Shown: positions 6,353 to 12,952 of the stretch, one piece after another
How the letters are laid out: each line of letters starts with the position of its first letter
Numbering within the stretch: the first letter of the stretch is position 1
NCBI GenBank assembly: GCA_002482845.1
Contig: DLGT01000008.1
Location: forward strand, 18,937-32,096
Reading direction: 5' to 3'
DNA: 13,160 bases
Source of the DNA: Saprospiraceae bacterium UBA7687
GTDB lineage: Bacteria; Bacteroidota; Bacteroidia; Chitinophagales; Saprospiraceae
Made by a program: the position numbers and the translations under genes
The notes under the pieces: generated by a model
The model's database searches: none
What the model was told of the DNA's origin: nothing
What the model saw: only the letters and a program-made list of their open reading frames with translations

Positions 6353-6658
6353 TCAAACTCCCAATAAATTTTTCCTGAAATCATTAATATTGAATAGTCC
6401 AAGTTTCTGTCCACCATATAAATCATACACATCTAAGTTAAACTCGGATTTGAGAATTTTAAGGATTGTTTTTAGTTCTTTCCATGTGTTTTCATTAATA
6501 TTCTTTTGTGGGACACAAATTCCAATAGCGTCTCCACTTTCAAGTCCTAAGTTGGGCATAGGTATAAATTCAATCATTAAATGCTCTTTAAAAACTCTGA
6601 TATAAAGTTTATCATAGTCAATGCTTTTTTTTGATTCTGCCATTATGTTGAACGCCAT
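6353..6658 (-). CDS. Small protein of unknown function, second gene of a tandem pair
   Basis: A 101-residue soluble protein with no signal peptide and no recognised domain. Predicted features are two strands near the N-terminus (KLYIRVF, HLMIEFIPMP), a strand with DAIGICVPQ, a helix NTWKELKTILKILKSEFNLD, and a closing YDLYGGQKLGLFN segment. The size, alpha/beta pattern and small-gene setting would suit an immunity protein of a polymorphic toxin system, but no toxin gene is present and this is a guess. The start could be Met1 (6656-6658) or Met6 (MAESKKS). It follows the 98-residue gene with a five-base gap, so the two are co-transcribed and perhaps work together. Confidence 0.7.
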   Translation of the reverse strand: MAFNIMAESKKSIDYDKLYIRVFKEHLMIEFIPMPNLGLESGDAIGICVPQKNINENTWKELKTILKILKSEFNLDVYDLYGGQKLGLFNINDFRKNLLGV

Positions 6659-6663
6659 AATTA

Positions 6664-6960
6664 TTATTTTATGAATTCTATTTCTAAGGAATTGGACTGA
6701 TTATATTTTTGATTTATTTCATTGGTAATAAAATCAACAGTTTGGTTATTAACAAGTTGACCACGAATATCAAGTATTATTTTGTGTTTATGATATTCTG
6801 GTAAGTGGATATCGTAATATAATAATCTACCCAGAATAAAACGTATTGTTCTTTCAATTTTAGCATTGGATGTCAAGTCATGGTTGTAAACATAAACAAA
6901 AGTATTGTTGCTCAAGTCTGCTAGTTCAGGTGTTATTGCTCCCCAATTGTGTTCTGTCAT
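6664..6960 (-). CDS. Small protein of unknown function, first gene of a tandem pair
   Basis: A 98-residue soluble protein, not recognised. It has an aromatic strand (NTFVYVYNHD), a helix TSNAKIERTIRFILGRLLYYD, then HKIILDIRGQLVN and a helix VDFITNEINQKYNQ. The alternating strand and helix order suggests one small alpha/beta domain. There is no leader or membrane segment. It is followed five bases later by the 101-residue gene. No TAnnTTTG box was found in the 110 bases upstream, so its promoter is unclear. A partial resemblance to repeat family 1 (AACAAAGATGTGAGAT near 7036-7052) lies in that gap but is too short to call. A toxin or immunity partner is conceivable but unsupported. Confidence 0.7.
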   Translation of the reverse strand: MTEHNWGAITPELADLSNNTFVYVYNHDLTSNAKIERTIRFILGRLLYYDIHLPEYHKHKIILDIRGQLVNNQTVDFITNEINQKYNQSNSLEIEFIK

Positions 6961-7070
6961 TACTAGTTATATTAAAGTATCAAAAAAAAATCACTGACCA
7001 TAAAGAATAAGTCTTTTCAATATGCAAAGAATACTGTTAGTAGAACAAAGATGTGAGATATTTTATACAA

Positions 7071-7739
7071 TCACCATATTTTCCACCATTTGCTTTTCTG
7101 TTTTTCTGTTCGATTACCACTTTGACTGTCCTTCATTGTTTTACCTTCATAATTAATGACATATTCATTATTGTAAAAATCTGTTAGCAGGATCTTGTCA
7201 GATTCAATAATTACTTCTGATTTTCCATCTATATTCACCCATATATCCATTCCACCATAACTCCATTTTACATTACCGTTTTTATCTATCCGATGTATAG
7301 CATATTCACCACGAAGTAAATAGTCATCCTGTAAGTCATAAAACTCGAATATTTCTGCATGATCAGGTCTTATGTGCCAAATAATATCTTGAGCAATTAA
7401 GTCAAAACATAAGAAAGTGAAACCTAAACTTAATATCAAACAATTGTCTGAAAGTTTCACTGAATATGAATTGTCTTTATCATTGGCTGTGTGTAAATAT
7501 ACACCACCATCAATACCTAAGATTGTGCATGTTTTTTTGGGTTGGTTAGGATAAACTGTTTTTAAATACAAGACACTCGTCTTTTGAGTAGGTTCGTTGA
7601 GTTCAATTACTTTATCACTGCCTAGATGACCTAGAGTTTTTTGTTCACAGAAGCCGCCTTCGAATGAAATTTCCACTGTGTAGGATTCATTTGAAATGGT
7701 TAAGAACTGATGATCAAATATTTCTTTAGGGTCCATCAT
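7071..7739 (-). CDS. PQQ-blade-like beta protein of unknown function
   Basis: A 222-residue soluble protein with no signal peptide. It is almost entirely beta strands with a blade-like rhythm: GIDGGVYLHTAN, then LGFTFLCFDLIAQDIIWHIRPD, then LLRGEYAIHRIDKNGNVKWSYGG, then KILLTDFYNNEYVINYEGK. The IDKNGNVKWSYGG and INYEGK phrases resemble single blades of PQQ-like beta-propellers, but the chain is too short for a full seven- or eight-bladed propeller. I have the impression that related hypothetical proteins exist near polymorphic toxin loci, which cannot be verified here. The C-terminal tail (NRTEKQKSKWWKIW) is basic with a tryptophan-rich end. The start is MM at 7734-7739. It is preceded by a good -7 box. 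Confidence 0.75.
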   Translation of the reverse strand: MMDPKEIFDHQFLTISNESYTVEISFEGGFCEQKTLGHLGSDKVIELNEPTQKTSVLYLKTVYPNQPKKTCTILGIDGGVYLHTANDKDNSYSVKLSDNCLILSLGFTFLCFDLIAQDIIWHIRPDHAEIFEFYDLQDDYLLRGEYAIHRIDKNGNVKWSYGGMDIWVNIDGKSEVIIESDKILLTDFYNNEYVINYEGKTMKDSQSGNRTEKQKSKWWKIW

Positions 7740-7766
7740 TTGGTATAATACTATTTAGACACAGTG

Positions 7767-7774
7767 CAAACCTA
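7767..7774 (-). promoter_or_regulatory. Candidate -7 box (TAGGTTTG) for the PQQ-blade-like gene
   Basis: TAGGTTTG on the minus strand is a full match to TAnnTTTG, followed by CA, and predicts a leader of about 22 bases to the start at 7739. No clear -33 TTTG. This box is not inside a repeat, so it serves as a local comparison for the repeat-borne boxes. Confidence 0.4.
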
Positions 7775-7855
7775 TTGGTAATCTTTTTAGTTTTATAATT
7801 TCTGTAGCTAATTGTTTCTTTTTGAAGGAATATGTAATTTACCATCAAGGTTTAA

Positions 7856-8575
7856 TTACCCTACCTTTTCAGATTTGATTATTCGATCAACTTCTTCAAT
7901 GCTTTTTTCAACTGCTAACCAAGTACGCACATCATTTTCAGAGAAGATTTCTTTTTCAGCTATTAAATAATGAAACTTAAGGATCTCATTTTTTAATAAT
8001 TTAGGAAATCTTGATTGGAATCCATTATCGCAATAATCTGTAAAATGTTTGATGGCATAATCAAAGTCTTTGTTTTTAAGTAGCTCATAAAAACGTTTTG
8101 GCATAAAGTTCTCTATTTTAGCTCTCCACATTATACTATCTGCATCTTCCGTTCCAATATGTAAATCATAGGTATTGTTTATCGTAAATTGCAGTCCATC
8201 TAAATTTTCGCCCGTGGACATAAATCCTTTAAGTTCTTCATTAAATCTACATTCAAACAAAAAAACATCTATATTATTATCATTTGATTCTATCAAAATT
8301 GACCATCCAATGGAGTTGCCAATTTTGTCATTTCTATCGGTTGAAGTGGGTAGCTTGAATTCACTTATTTTAATGATACCATGTTTATATTTTAATATTA
8401 TATCATTCACTTTCCCCGTTTTAACTTTTGACAATTCGAACCGATACTTTTTTGATGTTACTGTCAAATCAATTTCTCCTAGGACGGATTTGTAAGTGCT
8501 GATATGGGTTTTTATAAAGCTAGTAGATAGATTACTTAATAAAGCTGACCATATAGATATGATTTTATCTTGCAT
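7856..8575 (-). CDS. Protein of unknown function, 239 residues
   Basis: A cytoplasmic protein without leader or membrane helix, not recognised. The first half is strand-rich (EIDLTVTSKKYRFELSKV, GIIKISEFKLPT, IGWSILIESNDNNIDVFLFECRF, LQFTINNTYDLHI). The second half is helical (KRFYELLKNKDFDYAIKHFTDYC, FPKLLKNEILKFHYLIAEKEIF, EKSIEEVDRIIKSE). This may be a beta-sandwich followed by a helical domain. It lies 63 bases after the second SH3b gene, and no TAnnTTTG box is seen in that gap. It may therefore be the last gene of the regulator-reductase-SH3b operon, though a separate weaker promoter is possible. Confidence 0.72.
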   Translation of the reverse strand: MQDKIISIWSALLSNLSTSFIKTHISTYKSVLGEIDLTVTSKKYRFELSKVKTGKVNDIILKYKHGIIKISEFKLPTSTDRNDKIGNSIGWSILIESNDNNIDVFLFECRFNEELKGFMSTGENLDGLQFTINNTYDLHIGTEDADSIMWRAKIENFMPKRFYELLKNKDFDYAIKHFTDYCDNGFQSRFPKLLKNEILKFHYLIAEKEIFSENDVRTWLAVEKSIEEVDRIIKSEKVG

Positions 8576-8638
8576 TTAAGTTACTTTTAGTATACAATAT
8601 ATTGAAGAATAATATTTGATGTTCAATAAAATGTTTTT

Positions 8639-9358
8639 CTACGACCCCGAATCTATTTGGGTCTTTATAATGAGTTTACCATCGATAACTTTAATTCTAA
8701 ACCAATGCATACAACACTCATTGCTAATAGAAATATCGATGTTTTTTTGTGTTGTTAATTTTATCTTGTTAAAATGCTCGTTTTTATTATTGCAGAATCC
8801 AAGTATTGACCTTACAAACTGATCCATTTCTTCTGGTCTTAGTCCTTGGAGTTGAATTTCATTCTCAAAATGTTCCCAATGGTAATGTTCGATATATTTA
8901 TGTCCATTTTTAAGGTTAAAGTTATTCATTCTGTATGTGCCTTCATCATCTCCATAACTTTCATATTCAGTGGAATCTATTTTGCCAATGCTTACAGCCC
9001 AATCATGTAATATGTCATTTTGCCAACAATCTTGGTTGTCAATGAAGGAAAAATTAATGGGTTTTAGTTCTGACATATAAGCATCAAAAACATAACCATG
9101 TATTTGCTCATAATTAATTTTGATCCAATTTCCATTGTATCCATTGGGAAGTGTGATTGTTATGGATTTGGATATTTCTTTTATTTGTACTTTACTTCCC
9201 TTCTTCAATGTAAATATTATTTCAGCATTTAAATCAGGTGCGGTTCTTATATTTAAACCATCTTCCGAAATTACATACCTAACAACATGGCTTTCAGTAT
9301 CTTGACCGAATAACTTCATACAAAACAAAAGAAGGATGATAACAGTTTGGATCTTCAT
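8639..9358 (-). CDS. Exported SH3b-domain protein (paralogue of the 4602-5408 product)
   Basis: A 239-residue protein read from the ATG at 9356-9358. The frame stays open for another 19 codons upstream, but that extension overlaps the reductase gene and would bury the signal peptide. From this start the leader is MKIQTVIILLLFCMKLFGQ, a clean Sec signal. Residues about 28-97 form a bacterial SH3 domain: YVISEDGLNIRTAPDLNAEI, GSKVQIKEI, GNWIKINYEQIHGYVFDAYMS. The C-terminal part contains NEIQLQGLRPEEMDQFVRSIL, matching in place and pattern a segment of the first SH3b protein; both lack a catalytic domain. It lies 14 bases behind the dihydrofolate-reductase-like gene, hence the same transcript. 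Role unknown; wall binding is a property of the domain family only. Confidence 0.85.
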   Translation of the reverse strand: MKIQTVIILLLFCMKLFGQDTESHVVRYVISEDGLNIRTAPDLNAEIIFTLKKGSKVQIKEISKSITITLPNGYNGNWIKINYEQIHGYVFDAYMSELKPINFSFIDNQDCWQNDILHDWAVSIGKIDSTEYESYGDDEGTYRMNNFNLKNGHKYIEHYHWEHFENEIQLQGLRPEEMDQFVRSILGFCNNKNEHFNKIKLTTQKNIDISISNECCMHWFRIKVIDGKLIIKTQIDSGS

Positions 9359-9372
9359 TTTATAGTTTAATC

Positions 9373-9945
9373 TTAACTTAAATCCACCCCATAATGCAAC
9401 CCAATAACGCCACAAGCAAAAGATTTGGATTCGATGAGATTTAGATGGGTTATATCGGTCACTTGTTTAAATAATGGAATGCCTTGACCGATCAATACGG
9501 GATTTACAAATAACCAAAACTCGTCTATGAGACCGAGACGCAATAATGTCTGCGTCGCAGATGGACTACCGAATATTAATATGTTATCGCCATCTTGGCT
9601 TTTTAAATCAAGGATTTGTTCTGTGATTTGATCGGCGACGACTTTGGTGTTTTCTAAATCATCTTCCTCCAATGTAGTGGACAAAACTACTTTATTTACT
9701 TTACTGTACCACGCGGCATGTTCTTTTTCGTGTTTGGATGCATTGGGTTGTTTGCCAGCATTTGGCCAGTAATTCTGCATGATTTCATATGTGACTCGTC
9801 CATAAAGGGCAGTATCTGCTTTGGCGGTCATGGTATCTACAAAGTCAAAAAGTTCGTTATCAAATTTTATCCAATTCATTTCACCCTTTGGTCCTGCTAC
9901 AAAACCATCTAGGGAAGTATGCATGGAGAATATGATTTTTCGCAT
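9373..9945 (-). CDS. Dihydrofolate reductase-like protein (RibD C-terminal domain family)
   Basis: A 190-residue cytoplasmic protein covering one full RibD C-terminal/dihydrofolate reductase-like domain. It shows the N-terminal MRKIIFSMHTSLDGFVAGPKGEMNW, the nucleotide-site strand DTALYGRVTYEIMQNYWP, a central KVVLSTTLEEDDLENTKVV, and the C-terminal NILIFGSPSATQTLLRLGLIDEFWLFVNPVLIGQGIPLF. These are the standard marks of the stand-alone YyaP-like group, which is predicted to bind NADPH; the natural substrate of the group is not established. It lies 46 bases after the HTH-pentapeptide regulator and 14 before the SH3b gene, so the three are a probable operon. GC is a little above 40 percent in the line I counted, higher than neighbouring small genes. 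Confidence 0.9.
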   Translation of the reverse strand: MRKIIFSMHTSLDGFVAGPKGEMNWIKFDNELFDFVDTMTAKADTALYGRVTYEIMQNYWPNAGKQPNASKHEKEHAAWYSKVNKVVLSTTLEEDDLENTKVVADQITEQILDLKSQDGDNILIFGSPSATQTLLRLGLIDEFWLFVNPVLIGQGIPLFKQVTDITHLNLIESKSFACGVIGLHYGVDLS

Positions 9946-9991
9946 TTTGTTGGGTTTTAGATGTTATGGAATGTTGCTTGAATATTGTGAG

Positions 9992-10885
9992 TTATGGTAA
10001 TAAAGTGATACTTGCCATATTTGCCTTACAGTTTTTCAAAAAAGCATAGGTCAATTTATCTGTTTGACAATTGATAAACGCTACTCTTTTTAAGTCACAG
10101 TATTTAAAGAAACTATTTTGGATAGTGATATCTTTAAATGTTACTTTAGAAAATGCACAGGATGTAAATACACATTCTTCTAATAATCCACTGAAAGTTA
10201 TTTCTGTAAATTGGGTTTCTTTAAAAGAAGCATGTTGCCAATTAATGTTTTCAAGTATGTTATTACGGAACTCTGAATTCGATACTTCTATACCTGATAG
10301 ATTGGCATTAGAAAAATCACAGTTCCTGATTTCACTAGCCACTAAAACGGCATCAATAAAATCAGCATTGACAAAAGAAGTGCCTTTTATTTCTGACCCA
10401 TAAAATCGACTATTTCTGAGTCCAGCATTCGCGAAATCACAATCTCTAATACTATTGCCTTTGAAAGTAATGTCTGATAAATCTGCATCGATAAGCTTAC
10501 ATTTCTTAAAACTTGAACCACTTAATTTATCCTTTACGTTTTTAATCCCTGAGAAATCTGCATCCACGTAGTTTTCGCCTGACATATTCCAATTCAATCC
10601 CATCGTGTCCTTAATCTTGGAAAGAAGACCTACATCTTCTTTGACAGTTTTGAGCTCAAATTCTTTTTCAATGATCTGATGGTTGTCAGAGAAATAGTTA
10701 AGGTTGACACCGAATATTTCTGTGAGTTGGTTTAAGGTCGTAATACCAGGCATAGACTCACCACGTTCCCATTTACCTACTGCTTGGGGACTGATAGATA
10801 CTTGTTTTGCAAGTTCGGCTTGTGAAAGATTCATTTTCTTTCGTGCTTCGGCTATTTTATGGCCAATTGTTTTTTGATTTAGCAT
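9992..10885 (-). CDS. XRE-type HTH regulator fused to a pentapeptide-repeat-like beta-helix
   Basis: A 297-residue protein. Residues about 8-62 are an XRE/Cro-type helix-turn-helix (IGHKIAEARKKMNLSQAELAKQVSI, recognition segment SPQAVGKWERGE, then a helix LNQLTEIFGV), which should bind an operator. A charged linker (70-95) leads to residues 103-290, a run of five-residue steps of A(D/N)(L/F)xx type: GSSFKKCKLIDADLSD, IRDCDFANAGLRNSRF, GTSFVNADF, IRNCDFSNANLSG, then a more degenerate run rich in Cys and Phe. These form the right-handed beta-helix of pentapeptide-repeat proteins such as Qnr and MfpA. The last third departs from the canonical pattern. The pairing suggests that the beta-helix senses a ligand or partner, or organises oligomers; this is inference. 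It heads the operon with the reductase and probably regulates it or itself. Confidence 0.88.
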   Translation of the reverse strand: MLNQKTIGHKIAEARKKMNLSQAELAKQVSISPQAVGKWERGESMPGITTLNQLTEIFGVNLNYFSDNHQIIEKEFELKTVKEDVGLLSKIKDTMGLNWNMSGENYVDADFSGIKNVKDKLSGSSFKKCKLIDADLSDITFKGNSIRDCDFANAGLRNSRFYGSEIKGTSFVNADFIDAVLVASEIRNCDFSNANLSGIEVSNSEFRNNILENINWQHASFKETQFTEITFSGLLEECVFTSCAFSKVTFKDITIQNSFFKYCDLKRVAFINCQTDKLTYAFLKNCKANMASITLLP

Positions 10886-10913
10886 CGTATTATATTTTTA
10901 ATTTATGATGCCA

Positions 10914-10921
10914 CAAAGGTA
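10914..10921 (-). promoter_or_regulatory. Candidate -7 box (TACCTTTG) for the regulator-reductase-SH3b operon
   Basis: TACCTTTG on the minus strand is a full TAnnTTTG match and predicts a leader of about 22 bases before the ATG at 10885. No standard -33 TTTG. Autoregulation by the HTH protein would place its operator close by, but no clear inverted repeat was picked out around the box. Confidence 0.4.
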
Positions 10922-11030
10922 TTTGGCTTCTTCCTTTTTATGTTTAAATATTCCGCTACCATTGGTTGTATTAACGTTACTTTCAGTTGTATTTGGTCAA
11001 AGAATCGATGTGTAAATGTTATATCCACCA

Positions 11031-11070
11031 CAAATTTATGTTTATGCTTTGGAATTTTATAATAAATGGT
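11031..11070. repeat. Family 2 intergenic repeat, copy A
   Basis: These 40 bases are identical to 12051-12090, and similarity continues more weakly to about 11087. Ten further bases to the left (ATATCCACCA, 11021-11030) are shared with copy C only. It carries TAAATTTG on the minus strand at 11031-11038, some 146 bases upstream of the HTH regulator gene and behind that gene's own box at 10914. The remaining parts of the gap 10886-11166 show no gene or clear terminator. Confidence 0.9.
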
Positions 11071-11166
11071 TGGAATTTGTTTTGGGTTGTGACTTTAATG
11101 AATGAAATCAACATGTGTTTCTATTCAGCTTATTCATAAAAAAGAATCAAATGAAAATTTCGACAA

Positions 11167-12030
11167 TTAGGTCGTCTTATAAATATACCATCCATTTCCA
11201 ATTTCTCTTATCATAATAATGCGTTGAGGATTCATTTGAGGTATTTCTTTTTTGTAATTAATGTAAAAATATCCAACTGAATTGTCAATCATTCCACCGA
11301 TTAGAAAATTGATACAATTTCCCAATTCATATCCACCAGTCATTATTTTAGAAATATATATGTTATTGTAATCGGCTTTATAATTTTCAATAAGTTCCAT
11401 ACTTCTTTCTTTATCTACCTTTTTTGTTTGAAGTTCATCTAATGCGAGATTTTTAAGTCGCTCAAATTCAGTTTGGTTGGTTAAGAAATGGTTTAGGATA
11501 TTATCATCAAAATCAAGGGTGAGTTTAAAATTTCCAAGCATGAAATTGTACTCATCTCTAGTTGAAAATAATATATTTTCGGAATCCTTGTTCTCTTTAG
11601 ACAGTTTTATCATTTCTTCCACTTGTTGTGGTGAAAGGTTTTCAAGCTCATTTTTTAAATGTTCAATTATACCTGTCATAGCCAATGCTCTGAATGCTAC
11701 CATTTTCCATGTAGTATCTTTTTCGAAATGCAAATAGGTATCAAGTCCTTTTCCTAAGGAGTCCCAAATGGTCATATTTACAACAGCTTTTTTATCTGTG
11801 TTGCCCAATAATGAAAATTTAGTTATTGAATTAATTTCTAAATCTTGTCCGTTAGGTCTTCCTTCATATTCTCCAGCGATATAATTCTCAATATTTGGAA
11901 AGGTATCTTTTGCAAAGATCTTTTGAGCCAGTTCCAAAGGCTCAAAATTTTGACCATAAACGGGAGTAAATAGAAGAATTAAATTTGATAATGTTATAAC
12001 TAAAAATAAATTTGTTTTTATAAAATGCAT
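11167..12030 (-). CDS. Exported protein of unknown function
   Basis: A 287-residue protein with a Sec signal peptide (hydrophobic 8-22, ending TPVYGQN, likely cleaved after residue 26). The mature part opens with FEPLELAQKIFAKDTFPNIENYIAGEYEGRP and a beta segment with WDSLGKGLDTYLHFEKDTTWKMVAFRAL. A helical stretch follows (IIEHLKNELENLSPQQVEEMIKL), then a polar middle. The C-terminal beta region is YELGNCINFLIGGMIDNSVGYFYINYKK, ending IIMIREIGNGWYIYKTT. The FEKDTTWKMVAF and IGNGWYIYKT phrases resemble strands of small NTF2-like or DUF-type export domains, but I do not recognise a named family. It is probably transcribed alone from the box inside repeat copy B, only about 20 bases upstream of the ATG. 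Confidence 0.8.
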   Translation of the reverse strand: MHFIKTNLFLVITLSNLILLFTPVYGQNFEPLELAQKIFAKDTFPNIENYIAGEYEGRPNGQDLEINSITKFSLLGNTDKKAVVNMTIWDSLGKGLDTYLHFEKDTTWKMVAFRALAMTGIIEHLKNELENLSPQQVEEMIKLSKENKDSENILFSTRDEYNFMLGNFKLTLDFDDNILNHFLTNQTEFERLKNLALDELQTKKVDKERSMELIENYKADYNNIYISKIMTGGYELGNCINFLIGGMIDNSVGYFYINYKKEIPQMNPQRIIMIREIGNGWYIYKTT

Positions 12031-12050
12031 TCTTTTATGTTTTACATCAA

Positions 12051-12058
12051 CAAATTTA
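12051..12058 (-). promoter_or_regulatory. Candidate -7 box (TAAATTTG) for the 11167-12030 gene, inside repeat copy B
   Basis: A full TAnnTTTG match on the minus strand forming the first eight bases of the repeat. It predicts a start near 12045 and a short leader of about 15 bases to the ATG at 12030. No -33 TTTG is seen. Confidence 0.4.
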
Positions 12059-12090
12059 TGTTTATGCTTTGGAATTTTATAATAAATGGT
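12051..12090. repeat. Family 2 intergenic repeat, copy B
   Basis: Identical over 40 bases to copy A (11031-11070), and close to copy C. It lies immediately upstream of the exported protein gene that starts at 12030. The left flank (TTTACATCAA) differs from the ATATCCACCA shared by copies A and C, so the left edge of the element is at or near 12049-12051. Confidence 0.9.
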
Positions 12091-12138
12091 AGAATTATAT
12101 TTCGGGTCTAATGCTAACGCTATTATTTCACTTGTTTA

Positions 12139-12741
12139 TTAATCTAAGTAATTAGGTGGCCCGTAATATTCAATTCCTCCAACATTTTCGATCTGTTTTT
12201 CAAACTGACTTTTATCCACAGTTCCTTCAAATGGTTCAGAATAGAAAACTGATCGACCTATTCTCATTTTCAATCTAATTTTAGTTTTAAAACTTCCAGC
12301 ATATTGTATGATGCGAATAATAACATATTTTCCTGGTTCAAGATTCAAAGATTCAAAACTATTCCCACACCCACTGTTTACCCAATATTCAATAGGTTGC
12401 CATTCGTTTTTTTCATTTAAAGCTTCTTGAATCATTATTAGACTGCCATCTTGTAGTTCAGCCTTAAATGTTGAATCTGTCGAGTTTATTAAATAAGCTA
12501 TAAAATATTTTTCCTTATCATTACCACTCCAAATAAAATCCTGTGATTTCAAATCTTTAGGACTCAATTTTTTATTAAAGTGAAAGTATGTCTGGCCTTG
12601 TTTGAGTGGTCTTAGCTTTTTGTCAATTTGCCTAGGTTTTGAACAATCGTAGTTTGCTCGTTGGTTACCATTCTCCAAAGAAAATATGAAACTGGAAAGT
12701 AAAATTACTATTGGAATGAAAAAATATAATCTTTTAAACAT
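12139..12741 (-). CDS. Exported or membrane-anchored protein of unknown function
   Basis: A 200-residue protein with a hydrophobic N-terminus (MFKRLYFFIPIVILLSSFIFS, residues 1-21). It acts either as a Sec signal or as an uncleaved anchor, as no strong cleavage site follows. The rest is soluble and strand-rich: GQTYFHFNKKL, KYFIAYLINSTDSTFKAELQDGSLIMIQEAL, WQPIEYWVNSGCGNSFESLNLEPGKYVIIRIIQYAGSFKTKIRLKMRIG. The order suggests one beta-sandwich domain. The central SGCGNSFESLNLEPGKYVIIRI fits an immunoglobulin-like strand pair. The ending GGIEYYGPPNYLD is unusual and exposed. No named family is recognised. The TAAATTTG box at 12784-12791, inside repeat copy C, would give a leader of about 37 bases. 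Confidence 0.8.
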   Translation of the reverse strand: MFKRLYFFIPIVILLSSFIFSLENGNQRANYDCSKPRQIDKKLRPLKQGQTYFHFNKKLSPKDLKSQDFIWSGNDKEKYFIAYLINSTDSTFKAELQDGSLIMIQEALNEKNEWQPIEYWVNSGCGNSFESLNLEPGKYVIIRIIQYAGSFKTKIRLKMRIGRSVFYSEPFEGTVDKSQFEKQIENVGGIEYYGPPNYLD

Positions 12742-12783
12742 GTTTATTTATTTAATAACTTTTGTACCGAACTATATCCACCA

Positions 12784-12791
12784 CAAATTTA
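12784..12791 (-). promoter_or_regulatory. Candidate -7 box (TAAATTTG) for the 12139-12741 gene, inside repeat copy C
   Basis: Same octamer and position within the repeat as in copies A and B. Predicted leader about 37 bases. The -33 element is not evident. Confidence 0.4.
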
Positions 12792-12822
12792 TGTTTATAG
12801 TTTGGAATTTTATAATAATTGG
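12784..12822. repeat. Family 2 intergenic repeat, copy C
   Basis: A diverged copy of the 40-base core (two changes near its sixteenth base, further changes at the right end), preceded at 12774-12783 by the ATATCCACCA also found before copy A. It lies 43 bases upstream of the 12139-12741 gene and begins with the same TAAATTTG box on the minus strand (12784-12791). Confidence 0.85.
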
Positions 12823-12852
12823 AAGTTGAGTCCACTCGAAAAGTATAATTGA

Positions 12853-12938
12853 TTATCCCGAAGGGATAAAATTTGATTAACTATCGGTGTAACCGATGGT
12901 GATTAATAGATATAAATTCGAAATCCTGAACAGGTTAA
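12853..12938. repeat. Chain of three short hairpins leading into the tandem repeat
   Basis: Three unlike palindromes follow one another. TTATCCC/GGGATAA (12853-12869) has loop GAA. ACTATCGGT/ACCGATGGT (12880-12900) has loop GTA and one wobble. CCTG/CAGG (about 12925-12934) is separated by AA. AT-rich linkers of some ten to twenty-five bases separate them. Short stems, small loops and lack of coding frame fit REP-like elements of Bacteroidota rather than terminators. Confidence 0.7.
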
Positions 12939-12952
12939 ATTATTAAGTGAGA

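Noticed and set aside
7036..7060. Fourth, degenerate copy of repeat family 1
   Set aside because: Only AACAAA and GATGTGAGAT match, with the TACATTTG box missing; too short to separate from chance in AT-rich DNA.
9359..9415. Nineteen-codon N-terminal extension of the second SH3b gene
   Set aside because: It overlaps the end of the reductase gene and places a non-signal sequence before a clean Sec leader beginning at 9358.
3229..12822. Chromosomal integron cassette array
   Set aside because: Isolated TAACGC-type hexamers occur near 3235 and 12115, but no paired attC core sites with a foldable stem were found and no integrase is present; kept only as an analogy.
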